From NCBI GenBank assembly GCA_015680905.1, contig CM027385.1, forward strand, positions 24,868,501 to 24,932,500: a DNA stretch of 64,000 nt, in the 5' to 3' direction. This document shows, one piece after another, positions 35,091-46,363 of this stretch; position 1 is the stretch's first letter, and the number at the start of each line of letters is the position of its first letter. Both the position numbers and the translations under genes were made by a program. The notes beneath the pieces are model-generated. The model was not told the DNA's origin and did no database searches. It worked only from the letters and a program-made list of their open reading frames with translations. This DNA is from Coptis chinensis (Eukaryota > Streptophyta > Magnoliopsida > Ranunculales > Ranunculaceae).

Positions 35091-36730
35091 TTTGGGCCTT
35101 CTTAGACATGCCGAGAAATAATGAAATAAAAGACCGCGGTTTTTTCTACTCAATATATTTTGGTTTCCTTTTAGAACTGGTTTGCTCGACTAGCATTAAA
35201 CCAAAATTAGAAATAAAAAACCGCGAATTTGATACTGGAAATTTTGGTTTCGCGCGCTGAGAGAACTTGGTATAAGTTATACTTGCAAACTATTATGGGA
35301 AAAGCTAGAAAGTCGGCTGAAAATTATTGTGAAGCAGGTTTGTTTCTTCTTCCTTTCTTCCTCCCCTCTTGATTTTCTTCTCATATATCAGTTTGAAACT
35401 AACTAATTTATACCTTGTTTTCACGATTTCTTAAAAAAAAAGAATCTTCTTTTTCAGTTACACGTGAGCGAAGGAAGAACGCAAACAGGTTCCTCTTTTT
35501 TTTCTCTCCCTCTCTCCATACTCGATTTCCTGATGTTTTTATTCAATATATTTGTGTTTGTCTGGTGGGTGCTAAATTTTTACCGTTTTTCAATTGGGTG
35601 TTTTTCTACTTGTGAATCGGCATGGCCTCTTTAAGATTCTCGATATGTTTATTGAATTATTATTGTGATTTTTTGTGTTCATTAAATCTTTAAGATTAAT
35701 TGTTTGGGATTGTTTGGCTGCAATCTTTTGGATTGCACTTGTTTATGGATAAGTTTCTGGGATGGTTTCTAGAGAGAAAGTAGTTTTTTTGTGTGTGGAA
35801 TTGGGCATGATGATACTGCAATGGTGATACTTGCTGTCTAGATGGTAGTCATGGAGTCTGGTTTTACAAGTTGCAAGATAACTCATGGTTTAGGTTTGAG
35901 GTCTATCGACATTGTTTAGTAGTCTGCATGGTGTGTTTCTGGCTGGTCATCTTTCCGCCTCTCAGATGAAAAGGGAAATTACCGAGTGCCAAGGAAACGA
36001 TAAGCCTTGGGCTAAATTAAGTGACCTTGGGAGCTAATTAAAACCATAGTTTGTGACTGAAGTGAGCTATCATGTAAAAGAACACGAAAGTCGCCATAAC
36101 ATCCAACTAAATATTATTCTTCATAAATTAGCATCAAACCGCCCGACCTTTATTATATAGAGGTACCTTGTCCTTTAAAATGATTTTTTTTTTTTTGCTG
36201 CTTTTTGATAATCTAGCTGCTTATCACTGAGGTTCTCAGAACACATACTACTCCTTCTTAAAAAGGTCACTATCTTGGACCATTTATCCTTAAAATTAAG
36301 TGTTGTTACGACAAATATAGATAATTACACTCTAAATTGGCCATGTCCGGATAGAAAAAGGATAATAATTAAGGCTATATGTCGTAGGATCGATGCAACA
36401 AATCCAAAGATGAAGATCGAAGATTTATATATCATTATTGGACATCCAACTAGGTTTGGCACCCTAGAGCGTGCAACATGATTAACACAATTTCCTTGGA
36501 AATATAACCTCTAGACAAACTAAATATACTAGTGTTACCAAGGGGATACTACCCTGTTGGTGGAGTTCCAAGAATGAATACAAATTTCATACTGAAACAA
36601 TTGAAAAAAAAAATATTTCGGGCAGTTCATCTGAACACTATGTATAATGTGTTGAGGATCTTAAGTACAAATATCAGTTTTTCTTAATATTTACGGAATA
36701 TATGGTTAATAGGACTACTAAGATAAAAAA
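35091..36730. other. CACTA-2 left interior, no gene recognised
   Basis: A possible small first exon MGKARKSAENYCEA lies at about 35294-35335, with an acceptor-like TTTTTCAG at 35457 followed by TRERRKNANR. These could be a 5' exon of a captured or transposon gene, but I do not recognise it. A short frame at 36275-36481 is likewise unknown. The rest is AT-rich. Confidence 0.35.
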
Positions 36731-36732
36731 TT

Positions 36733-36863
36733 AAAAAGTTGAAATTGAACTCACCAAAGGCTAGGATGGCGCCTGGAAGTGCACCAAGGATACGGAATTT
36801 AAAAGTTGAAATCGAACTCACCAAAGGCTAGGGTGGTGCCTGGAAGTGCACCAAGGATACGGA
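36733..36863. repeat. 66-bp tandem duplication at a captured exon-intron border
   Basis: The unit beginning AAAAGTTGAAAT(T/C)GAACTC and ending CCAAGGATACGGAAT occurs twice (about 36733-36798 and 36799-36863). It covers the end of the captured NCL exon and its splice donor, read on the minus strand, so the donor is duplicated. Confidence 0.9.
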
Positions 36864-37188
36864 ATGCACTGGCTCCAATGATACCTGGTCCGAGTTGGCT
36901 AAGGATTATTTCACTTCCAACTGCAACATAATTGTTCCTTAGGTATAGCAGGTAATACAGAACAACAAGAAGCTGTCCCCAAAGATTCTTCGCACAAGGC
37001 AAGACTCCATATAATGGTTCACAAGTCACTTAGGAAGTTGTGGGATTGAATAAGCTGTTAGGAGAATGGTTAACATGATTAAGCCCATCAGAGACCAATT
37101 CAGAAGAAGATTTTGTTTGGACAAGATCACTGGATCCCATACCTATTACTAGGAAGAGAACCATAATGAACGAAATGAATTTCTCCAT
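36822..37188 (-). pseudogene. Captured first exon of an NCL-type Na+/Ca2+ exchanger gene
   Basis: On the minus strand a frame opens at 37188 with a hydrophobic signal-like N-terminus (MEKFISFIMVLFLVIGMGSS) and ELVSDGL. After an in-frame stop come CEPLYGVLPCAKNLWGQLLV, LRNNYVAVGSEIILSQLGPG and IIGASAFRILGALPG, ending at a GTGAGT donor. Plant EF-hand Na+/Ca2+ exchanger-like (NCL) proteins share this order: signal, LVSDG, CE..YG.LPC, LGPG..GASAF..LGALP. The function in intact genes is Ca2+/Na+ exchange at membranes. Here only exon 1 is present, with a stop near codon 53, so it is a captured fragment. Confidence 0.78.
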
Positions 37189-38075
37189 CTTCTGAGCCGA
37201 CAAGAGATATATTTTTGGACACTACAGTTCTATAGGAAAGTGGAACTTATAAAGAAGAACATGATCATTAAATACTAGAAATTTAGAAGTTTAAGAAAGT
37301 TCGACGTCAAAGAATTATAAAATATAGCATTTCTCAAGATTCAATTCACATTAATATAATGCCAATAAGATAGATCTTGTACGTAATGAGGAGGCTGGTC
37401 GCTACATAAGAACAAAGGTGTAACTGTTAGTGGTTATAGAATGTGCCATTGTACGCTCCCTCTATTTTAAATTACCAAGTCGCCTTGAATTGCTGAAATT
37501 CCCAGGTAATTTCTCGTTGGTTGAAGATTCTTGACTATAATAGGTGAAACTTCAAAATTAGTAGAATATCAAGACCTCAAGTATAGTGGGGGTTGCCTTG
37601 TGTTCATGCCTACCAAACAAACTTATGGATGTTTAACACTTTCTGCTTCATAAATTTGTGTAGTACTACTCCATTTTTTCTGTATTCTTTCTTTTTTGCT
37701 GAAATGTGGCTCTGTGCCTTAAGTTCTAGTCATTGATTTTGGTTGAATGGCGATAATCGATAGAATTCCTACCATTAAGTGACTGCTCACCATGACCAGT
37801 CATCACAAACCTATCAATAGATCCAGTTTTAGTTGTAACTATATCTCAAGATTTATGCAACAACATCTCAAATGTAATATACCTCTTAACCGGGTACACT
37901 CAAGAGTCAAGAGTGTGTAGACATTTGAGATCTACACATTTGTGGGAACTGCATCTCACGATTGCATCACTTAATTTCTCACCGATTTGTTAGGATTGAC
38001 TACCGCTAATGTTGTTCGATTCTTATACATCTAGGTGCTACTCTTCGATATAGTAGGTTCAATATAAGCGACGTT
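37189..38075. other. Spacer between NCL fragment and transposase gene
   Basis: No coding feature is recognised. It may hold the promoter of the captured NCL fragment (a TTATAAAG-like box on the plus strand near 37248 is weak evidence) and, at its right end, the promoter of the TNP2-type gene. Confidence 0.3.
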
Positions 38076-40874
38076 ATGGACAAGACTTGGAGAACTTTAA
38101 ATAGGTTAAATAGTTTACACTTCTATTGCTTTATTTGAAACAAGTGCTTATTACTATGTACATATATCATTGACTATGCTGAAATTTTCCATGAGCTAGT
38201 GATGAGTATGAAGATGCTGTTGATGAATTCATCGCATTCGCTTTGGCTCCTTTGATGGATAAAACAAGCATTAGATGTCCATGCATTAGTTGCAAAAACT
38301 TTAACCATTTGAGTCCCGATATTGTAAAAGACCATTTGATCATTGAGGGTATTGATATGACTTATGATCTTTTCGTTTTGCATGGAGAAGAAGGGCAAGT
38401 GCATGTAGTAGATGAAGGAGTTGAAACTACAGACTTTAACCTCACTGAGACTTATGAGATGCTTAAAGCGACAAATGAGAGTAATAAGAAAGAAGAGTTT
38501 TCGGTGATAAAAAAAAGCCCAAATTCCAAAAGGCAGTTTGAGGAGTCCGAAAGGCCATTGTATGAAGGTTGTAGCAAGTATACGAAGTTAGAAGCAGTTG
38601 TTACGTTGTATAGCATAAAAGCTAAACATGGTTTGTCTAATAGAGGTTTTACAGAGTTTTTAGAGGCGTTGAAGGATATGTTTCCGAGAGGGTAATGTTA
38701 TTCCAAAGTCAAATAATTCGGCAAGCAAGGGCTTATTAAGAAGTTTGACCTGGATTATAAGCAAATCGATGCATGTGTAAATGATTGCATGTTATACACC
38801 GGTGATTTTAAAAATGATGTGAGCTTGCCGAAAGTGCAAGACTACACGATGGAAAACTGATCCTCATACAAAAAAAGTACACGAGAAGGTTCCAGCAAAG
38901 GTTTTGAGGTACTTTCCTATTATTCCAAGGTTCAAGAGGATGTTTCAGTCTGTCGAAATGGCAAAACAGTTGACATGGCATGCATCCAATGAGAGTACTG
39001 ATGGAAACATCGTCATCCGGTTGATAGTCCCGCATGGAAACATATTGATAGCAGTTGGCCCTCTTTCAGTGATGAAGCACGAAATCTTCGACTGGCGTTG
39101 TCTGCTGATGGTGTCAATCCTCATCGCACTCTTAGCTCGAGGTATAGTTGTTGGCCAGTCATTTTGGCAATATATAACTTACCTCCTTGGATGTGCATGC
39201 GAAAGAAGTATTTGATGTTGACATTGATAATCCCCGGTCCTAGCCAGCCAGGTAATGACATAGATGTTTATTTAAAGCCACTGATTGATGACCTGCTACT
39301 TTTGTGGACAGATGGTGTGGAAACGTATGACGCATACCGAAAATCCACCTTCACATTAAGGTCTATTTTAATGTGGACCATTAATGATTTTCCAGCATTT
39401 GGAAACCTAGCTGGATGTGCAACAAAGGGCAGATTGGCATGTCCCAGGTGTGGCGTTAATACATGTGCATATTGGCTAAAGCATAGCATGAAATTCTCTT
39501 ACATGGGAAGTCGTAGGTTCCTTCCAGATGATCATCCATATCGTTTGAAGAAAAGTTGGTTTAATGGGAAGCAAGAACACGGGCTAAGCCGCCTTTTTGA
39601 AGTCCGATGAGATTTTTTTTACTCGTAAAATCTATAGAAAATGATTGGGGAAAGATCCGAAAAGAATTTGAGAGATGATTGGGGAAAACCTATAGGAAAG
39701 AAAAAAAAGAAAACGTGGAAAGGGCATACAAGGTAAGCGTAAAAAAACCGAGGTGCAAAATTGGAAGAAACAATCTATATTTTTTGATTTGCCATACCGG
39801 AGATTTCTTTTGTTAACTCATAATCTAGATGTTATGCATATAGAGAAAAACATTTGTGAAAGTTTGCTCGAACTTTGTTGAATCTGAAAAAAAATCAAAG
39901 GATAACCTTAAATCTAGGAAAGACTTGGAAGAAATGGGATTAAGACCTGACTTGCACCCCTCTGCATTTAATGGGAGTAGAACTTTACTTCCCGCATCAC
40001 AATGCACCTTGTCAAAGAGTGAGAAGCAAATTTTTGTGAAAGGTTGAAAGCCCGGTTGCCTCGATGGGTATAGTTCCAATATATCATACCGCGGTTTTCC
40101 TTTGTCCGATTATGCTATATATGACTTGAAGTCTCATGATTACCATGTATTAATGCAACAACTGTTGCCTTTGGCCTTGCGGAATCTCTTACCAAAAGGG
40201 CCTAGGAATGCAATTTTCCGACTCTGTTCATTCTTTAATGAACTATGTCAAAGGACTATGGATAAGGAAAAAATGGAACAAATGGAAGATGAAGTTGTAG
40301 TGACAATGTGTTTACTAGAAAGATATTTTCCTCCATCTTTCTTTGACATTATGGTACACTTGACGCTTCATCTTGTGCGGGAGGTGTGCCTTGGAGGACC
40401 GGTGCAATTTCATTGGATGTATCCCTTTGAAAGGTATTATTTTTTTTTTTATATTTCCCTGTTATTACTACAATATATTTTAGCTAAAAGATACACCTTT
40501 TAGTTTGTAGAGTGTTGCATTCTAAACATTTGATTATTTATTGAGTATAGGTATATGAAGGATTTGAAAGCAAGTGTAAGGAATCATGCAAGGCCCGAGG
40601 GGTGCATGGCGGAATGTAACTTGGCTGAAGAGAGTGTAACATTTTTTTCCGAGCATATAAAGCGAGTTGATATTAATAATGACCAACCAAGTAGAAATGA
40701 AGACTATAATGATGAGTCCACAAAATCCAGTATTCTTGAAGGTAAGCCACTATTGAAGGGGACAATTATTACATTAACAAGAGACATGGTTGAAGCAGCA
40801 CATCGTTGCATTTTGTTCAATTTCGAGGAAGTTCAGCCGTACATTGAGTAAGTTAATATGTTTAATGTGACAAC

Positions 40875-40936
<62 letters not shown>

Positions 40937-41733
40937 TGAGCACCTTTTTAAACAGAAGACACAAAAAAATGCTCATCCGCAAGGAACCTCGCTTACAAAG
41001 AAATGAAGGTGCTTTAGGAGCAAAGCATGCTAAAACGTTCAGTGAGTGGTTTAAGCTTGAGGTGAAGAAGCAGGTTTTGTTATCTAAATTTATAGAAGTT
41101 TTAATTGATGTAAGACTTTGACTTTCAATTTTTGTTTGTCTTTAGATTGAAAATGAGAAAAAAACCAAACATGTATCTGATATGTTGGATTGGCTCTCGG
41201 ATGAACCTCGTTGTGATGCTTGGAGCTATAAAGGTTATTTGATAAATGGCTACCACTTTCACATAAAGGATGGAGAAAAAGGAACTCAAAACTCTGGAGT
41301 GTCATTGTCAGCTAGTAGCTTGTGTAGGGCAAGTGCTAAAGACACCAGACAAATCGAGGAAGATGTGACATATTATGGTGTGATAAAACAGATAATTTTG
41401 CTAGATTATGGTGTTTTTCAATACCCATTATTTAATTGTGATTGGGCAAACATAGGAAGTGGGATCAAAGTAGAAGAGGGATTCACGTTAGTTAATCTGC
41501 ATCAAAGTTTAACACACAAGCAAGACCCTTTTATCCTTGCATCCCAAGCTGAACCAGTTTTCTACTCACGAGAATCACATGACAGCAGTTGGTATGTGGT
41601 TTTGAAAGCACCTTCTCGAGGATTCCGTGATTTTGAATGTAGTACGGAGGAGGACCTTAGCAATGTGTCTGCACCACCACCTTTTGCAAGTGTGGAGCTA
41701 GTTAATGACATCGAAGGTGACGTAGAAGGCTAA
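38076..41733 (+). pseudogene. CACTA-2 TNP2-type transposase gene, frameshifted
   Basis: Inferred exons: 38076-38104, 38200-40433, 40551-40847, 40956-41109 and 41146-41733, all with GT-AG borders. Exon 1 begins MDKTWRTLN. Domains in order: transposase-associated (DEYEDAVDEFIAF, then RCPCISCKN), the Tnp2 core (LSADGVNPHRTL, YNLPPWMCMRKKYLMLTLII, GPSQPGNDIDVYLKPLIDDL, FPAFGNLAGCATKGRLACPR), DUF4218 (HDYHVLMQQLLPLALRNLLP, RLCSFFNELC) and DUF4216 (YYGVIKQIILLDYGVFQYPL, FNCDW). Frameshifts or stops lie between about 38693 and 40080 in exon 2. The intact family protein cuts the CACTA ends. Exons 3-5 are still open, so decay is moderate. Confidence 0.85.
40878..40933. repeat. (TA)n microsatellite
   Basis: About 28 TA units in the third intron of the TNP2-type gene. 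Confidence 0.95.
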
Positions 41734-42034
41734 GTCTATAAGCGTCAAGATTGTGAGGGAACTTGGGTGCTACAAAAAAAAAAAAAGAAATAGAGTGTAA
41801 TTGTGTCTGTTTGTTTTCATTTTGTCCATTTAGACTGATTATTATGTGGTTTTTGTTTTTGTCTATTTAGTTATTGACTTTATTTTGTTTTGTGAGTGCT
41901 TCTTATAATGGTGCAAGGCATGTTGTGTTATGGTCATGATCAAATTATGTACTTTATTTTATCTAAGTGCCATGTATATGATTGTTTTGCTTTTTGCTAT
42001 ACGTATTTTCTAATCTTTTCAATGCATGTGAAGA

Positions 42035-44294
42035 ATGGCAAAGGAAAAGACTAGAGAACTAACCCCGGTAAGATATTTTGATTCTCTCAATTTTTTATTC
42101 GTCTTTGTATTTGTAGTATTTTAATTTTTTTTCTTCTGTTTGTTTGGATTTTCTAGTACCAAAAAGTGGCAAGAGCTAAGGTTCAAAAGTTTAAAAGAGC
42201 ACTTGTAGAAGCATCTAAGAAAAGTGGGCGTGCACATTCAGGTTTGTGTATATTGTTAATTTCCACTTAGAAAAATAATTATGCTTCGGTTGTGATTGTG
42301 TCATTAAGGTGCGGTTGTGAGTATTTTATACCAATTTATTTTGTCATGTACAAGGTTTGAAAAGTCCAAATAAAGTTTATGGTAAGAAAGTTCAAGTGGA
42401 AAGGTTGCCAAGGGATCAACCAAATAAAAATCAGGATATGGAAAAGCTACCAAGTGAGCAACAAAATGGAAATCATGACCTGGAAATGGAAGATGACGAA
42501 TGGTTGGAAAACCACTATGAAAATGACTACGAAGGAGAAGGTAATGCATCAGAAGGTTCGAATGATCCTCAGCCAGCCAACACCAGGGGGCCGACAAAAC
42601 TGAATCAATTGGATCCAAAAAGTTCAAAAAAACTTGTGCTTGACTTTAATGAAAAAGGTCTACCTATAGGTCCTAATTCGAACTTATACAGCAGTTACTT
42701 GGGCAAAGTAGCAAGGGATCGCGCTCCAATTGGCTATCCTACTTGGCATAAAGTAACACCTGAGATTAAAGACAAAATGTGGACTGTTATAAAGGTAAAT
42801 TTCTTTATTTACATGGCAAGTTATATATTATTAAAGAAATATAGTAATATTTGTTTATGTATCTTTTTACAGCAACATTTTGTAGCACCAGAACGTGCTA
42901 GAAAACAGACTTTTAAGTCTATTGGGAAGCTCTGGCGTGGGTTCAAAATAAAATTGAGATCAGGAATTTATGATGCATATGATACTGACCAAGCTAGAAT
43001 TGCACATTGCCCAACTGATGTAAAGCTACCTGATTGGAAAGCATTTGTTGCAAATTGTTCACGCGAAGGATACAAGGTATTCATCATACATTATATTGGT
43101 TATAAAATCCATTTTGCATATCAAGACTCATATATTATTTTTTTGTAGAAACTAAGGGAAAAAAATGGGAAGAAGGCGCTTCAACACCACAAGATGCCCC
43201 ATACTTGTAGTCGTAGAGGTTATACAAGATTGGAAAATGAGCTGGTAATTGAATGATCTATTTTTGACTTGTGAAGATTTTTCCCCTTAAGAGTACTTAA
43301 TATATATATGTGAAATGTTTTATTTACTTGTTTTGTAGAGGCGTAAAAAGGGTAAGATTGGTAAGCCTGTTACAAGAGGTACTGTATGGGTTGCAGGCCA
43401 TAAGAGGAAAAATGGAGAACCAGTAAATGAGTTTGCTAAAGAGAAAATAGTATGTCGTTCACTGTTCATAAAATATTTTCTAAGATAAAAGGCATGCTTA
43501 TTCGATTTCCATGCGACTCTAGTTATATTTTTTATTGTTGTTGTTGTTGTTGTTCTGTTATAGGATATGTTGAATGAAATAGACTGTGATATAGAATGTG
43601 GAAGAGGAGATGCCCTCTCACAAGTTTTAGGTCCTGATCCTAATGGGCGTGCGCGTGGAGTGGGATATGGAGTTACTCCATCTACTTTGTATGGTATCCA
43701 ACAATGCAATGGGAGGATGAGTGAATTGCAGGAGAAATATGATGATGTATTGGAAGAAATGTCTTCTGTCAAGAAACTTGTTGCCAAACTATTGAATAGT
43801 GAAGAGGTATTCCAATTTGTTTGGGGATTCCATATATACTTTTGTTTTGATTTACTAACATCAAAATTATTTTCAGCCAAACCATTCGTCTGTTCAACCT
43901 TCTCCAGAGGTGGCAATGAACCCTCAAAGTCCATCTTCCCAAAGCAATCACAATCTGAATTCTGTATGTATACAATGTTGGATTCTATTTTTTTTTTTTT
44001 AAATTTCAAATTCCTAGATTTACATTTATATTATTGTTTCCTTATATGTTTTCGTACAGGGACGGACTAAATCGAAAGATGTGTCTACTGAAAGATCTCT
44101 TGAGGGTCGACGTGACCACCGAAGTCCATCTGCCCCAAGCAATCAAAATTCAGTAAGTTTTCCATGTTAAATCCTATTTCATTAAATTTGAAATTTTCAT
44201 TGCTTTTTTATATTTTCCCTTTCATGTTTTCGTACAGGGTGGGGCTAAATCCAAAGTTGTATCTACGCAAAGACCTACTCATCGCTCAACGTGA
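42035..44294 (+). pseudogene. CACTA-2 TNP1 / Transposase_24-type gene
   Basis: Ten exons with GT-AG borders: 42035-42067, 42159-42241, 42355-42794, 42873-43076, 43149-43244, 43339-43449, 43564-43806, 43877-43963, 44060-44152 and 44238-44294. The protein starts MAKEKTRELTPYQKV. It has KLVLDFNEKGLPIGPNS, WTVIKQHFVAPERARK, HTCSRRGYTRLENEL, VWVAGHKRKNGEPVNEFA and a coiled-coil-like MSELQEKYDDVLEEMSSV, as in plant Ptta/En/Spm proteins. The frame closes at 44292-44294, but the conserved family C-terminus (VAEGLWYTDDPKSL, PLGPVIQR) persists at 44465-44560 in another frame, so the last exons are frameshifted. It lies 300 bp downstream of the TNP2-type gene on the same strand. It probably binds the subterminal AAGTGATGT motifs. 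Confidence 0.8.
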
Positions 44295-44420
44295 CCATCA
44301 AAGTCCATCCCCCAAAACAATCAAAATCTGATTTCAGTATGTTATCCTTGCTAAATGCTATTTCATTTAACATGTGAATTTCTAGAGTCATGTATGTATA
44401 TCTTTTGTTTTCATACAGGG
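43900..44420 (+). repeat. Tandem exon-intron repeats of about 180 bp in the TNP1-type gene
   Basis: Three successive units each contain AAGTCCATC..CCC.AA(G/A)CAATCA.AAT, a GT donor, an intron with ATTTCATT, TTTTCGTACAG or TTTTCATACAG, and an exon start GG...CTAAATC.AAAG. They give repeated peptides such as RTKSKDVST and GAKSKVVST. Confidence 0.8.
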
Positions 44421-44560
44421 TACTAAATCCAAAGTTGTGAAGTGCAAGTTGTTTAGACTTGTTCCCTCAAGATGTCGTGGCGGAAGGATTGTGGTATACC
44501 GATGATCCAAAGAGCCTACAAAGGCATACTAAGCCTTTAGGCCCGGTTATTCAAAGGTTT

Positions 44561-46035
44561 CTATTGAAGTTGCAATTCAAAAAAGGATGCGCTACTTGTT
44601 AGGGGAATAACGCTTTGAAGACGATAGAAGATGCCGCTCTCTAGTTTTGTGGCTTGGCCAACCAATTCCTTAATTAAGTTGTGATGTGCACTCAATTTTA
44701 AGAGCTAGTTTTTTGTTGTTTGAAAACACTTAAATTTTGAAGACCTTTTAATTATGCGTGTTTGGGCAGTTGTGTTAGTTGGAATTGGATTCAATGAATG
44801 GTGAATGGTTTAAATTCTTCCACTTGGTGCTATATGTATCTGTTTTCTTTGTTATTCTTAGCTTTGTTATTGATACGTTTGCAGGCTTTAGAACTGATCA
44901 TTATTCATATATCCATACTGATTGTTCTCTATTGCTTCTTGCAGGCCAACACTTTTTAACTCCGCCTTTGTAAAGTTGTCGCTAGCTTTACAATGCCGGT
45001 CCCAAGCCCGGATAAAGGAGGAGGGTAAAGGGAAGAGTATAGGGTATTGCAATTAAAATTCTTTTTAAAATATATCAAAGTTTGGGAGTGAAGCAGATGA
45101 TCTACTGCTGTAACACGGTATTTATTTCACCTTTTTTTGTATTTCCTTTTATGTCGAACCAAATCACTGTTACTCATTAGTTCTAACTACTACTTGATAA
45201 TTTTAGGAATTAGTTTGATAATTACGGTTTTCATTATTTGATTGTTCATTTGTATTTGTCCTTAATAGGAGCTGAAGTTGTCGATGTACAAAACTTTGCT
45301 TGGGAGTCGAGGCTTTCAAAAGTATGAACATGGATTTTCCCCAACCTTGAGTGTGCATGTTTTGTTTTGTCACAATGGCTTTATAAGTCGCCGCCTCCTC
45401 GGGAACTTTTATTCGAATGTGAAGCGAGAGAGTTTCCAGAAAATCACATTTTATCGGGTTTCTTCTATCATTCAAACTAATTCTATGGTTCCGGTAGTAT
45501 TGTTGATCTATTCTAAATATATCAAGGTATGCAATTTGTCTTGTTAGGATCTCCCGATATCATGGCAACATATAGTTGTCGAATTGAAGCCGATAAATAG
45601 AAAGCGATGACGGATATGTGAAAGTAGACCTCTTTATATGGCATACTTGTAGTTAGCCATGTTTGCTCCACAGGGAGAGACAGTTCTACCCACCCTCCGC
45701 CCCTTATTTTTTTCATTTTAGAATCATGTCCATCTTATAAGAGGAGTTGGTGCTTAAAGCACCTCACATCTATAAAACTTTAGTGTTTTGCCTTTCTACT
45801 CTACAGTTGTCGTCTCAAAAAGACTTGCATGCTAGTATTAGAAAGAGACCAAATAACCTTTTGGTTACCATAATTTCCTTTTTCCCATATATTTCATTGA
45901 TAATATCCAAATAGTCTTATTACTGCCGTTAATCTTTAAACTATCCAACTGAGATGGGTTACTTTTTTTATACACTAAATTGGACTGTTTATGTACTCAA
46001 AGTCATGTTAATAACTTTTGTACTTGATCTATTCA
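44561..46035. other. CACTA-2 middle interior, no gene recognised
   Basis: At 45000-45030 lies GGTCCCAAGCCCGGATAAAG, a word I recall as widespread in plant retroelement-derived DNA. At 45270-45525 a block ending in a GTATGC donor is open in one frame (ELKLSMYKTLLGS) but unrecognised. The rest is AT-rich. Confidence 0.35.
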
Positions 46036-46363
46036 GGGATATCACTAAAGGGACATCTGTTAAGAAAAAAAAGAAGAAATTTTGAAACTCTGCTGCGTTC
46101 AAGACATAGACACAAAAAGGATGTGAGGTATGAATGCCAATATGTGTTACTAGGCTTCCATTCTTTCTATTGGTGAAATATTTGAACCATTGATTTGATA
46201 TAATAAGATGGCCTTACTAAGTCTTTTATGAAGTCGGTGATGATTTTGGTGGTCCATAGGTAATGATAGGTACGTGGAATGTTCTTTGGACGACCTCCGG
46301 TGAGAATCTTGAGATTGATGGCTGGCTTTGTTTGGAAGAACCCGCAGACATGTACATTCTCGG
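46036..46363 (+). pseudogene. Captured fragment of a type I inositol polyphosphate 5-phosphatase gene
   Basis: An exon piece at 46263-46363 reads MIGTWNV, then ENLEIDGWLCLEEPADMYIL followed by G and a GTGAGT donor. Plant type I inositol polyphosphate 5-phosphatases have GTWNVAG..P...L.I..WL...EPADIYVLGFQEIVPL at the start of the catalytic domain. A preceding piece (about 46080-46124, ETLLRSRHRHKKDV before GTATG) matches the ETLR.QYI.TKEV stretch that precedes it. The QEIVPL part and the rest of the catalytic domain are missing. The enzyme removes the 5-phosphate from inositol phosphates and phosphoinositides; this fragment cannot. Confidence 0.72.

Noticed and set aside
34802-35260. A 152-residue reading frame
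   Set aside because: It is a by-product of the ATATCG repeat (Ile/Tyr/Ser-rich low complexity), with no conserved motif.
45000-45030. An independent retroelement at GGTCCCAAGCCCGGATAAAG
   Set aside because: The word is familiar from retroelement-derived plant DNA, but no coding motif or ends are visible nearby, so no element is called.
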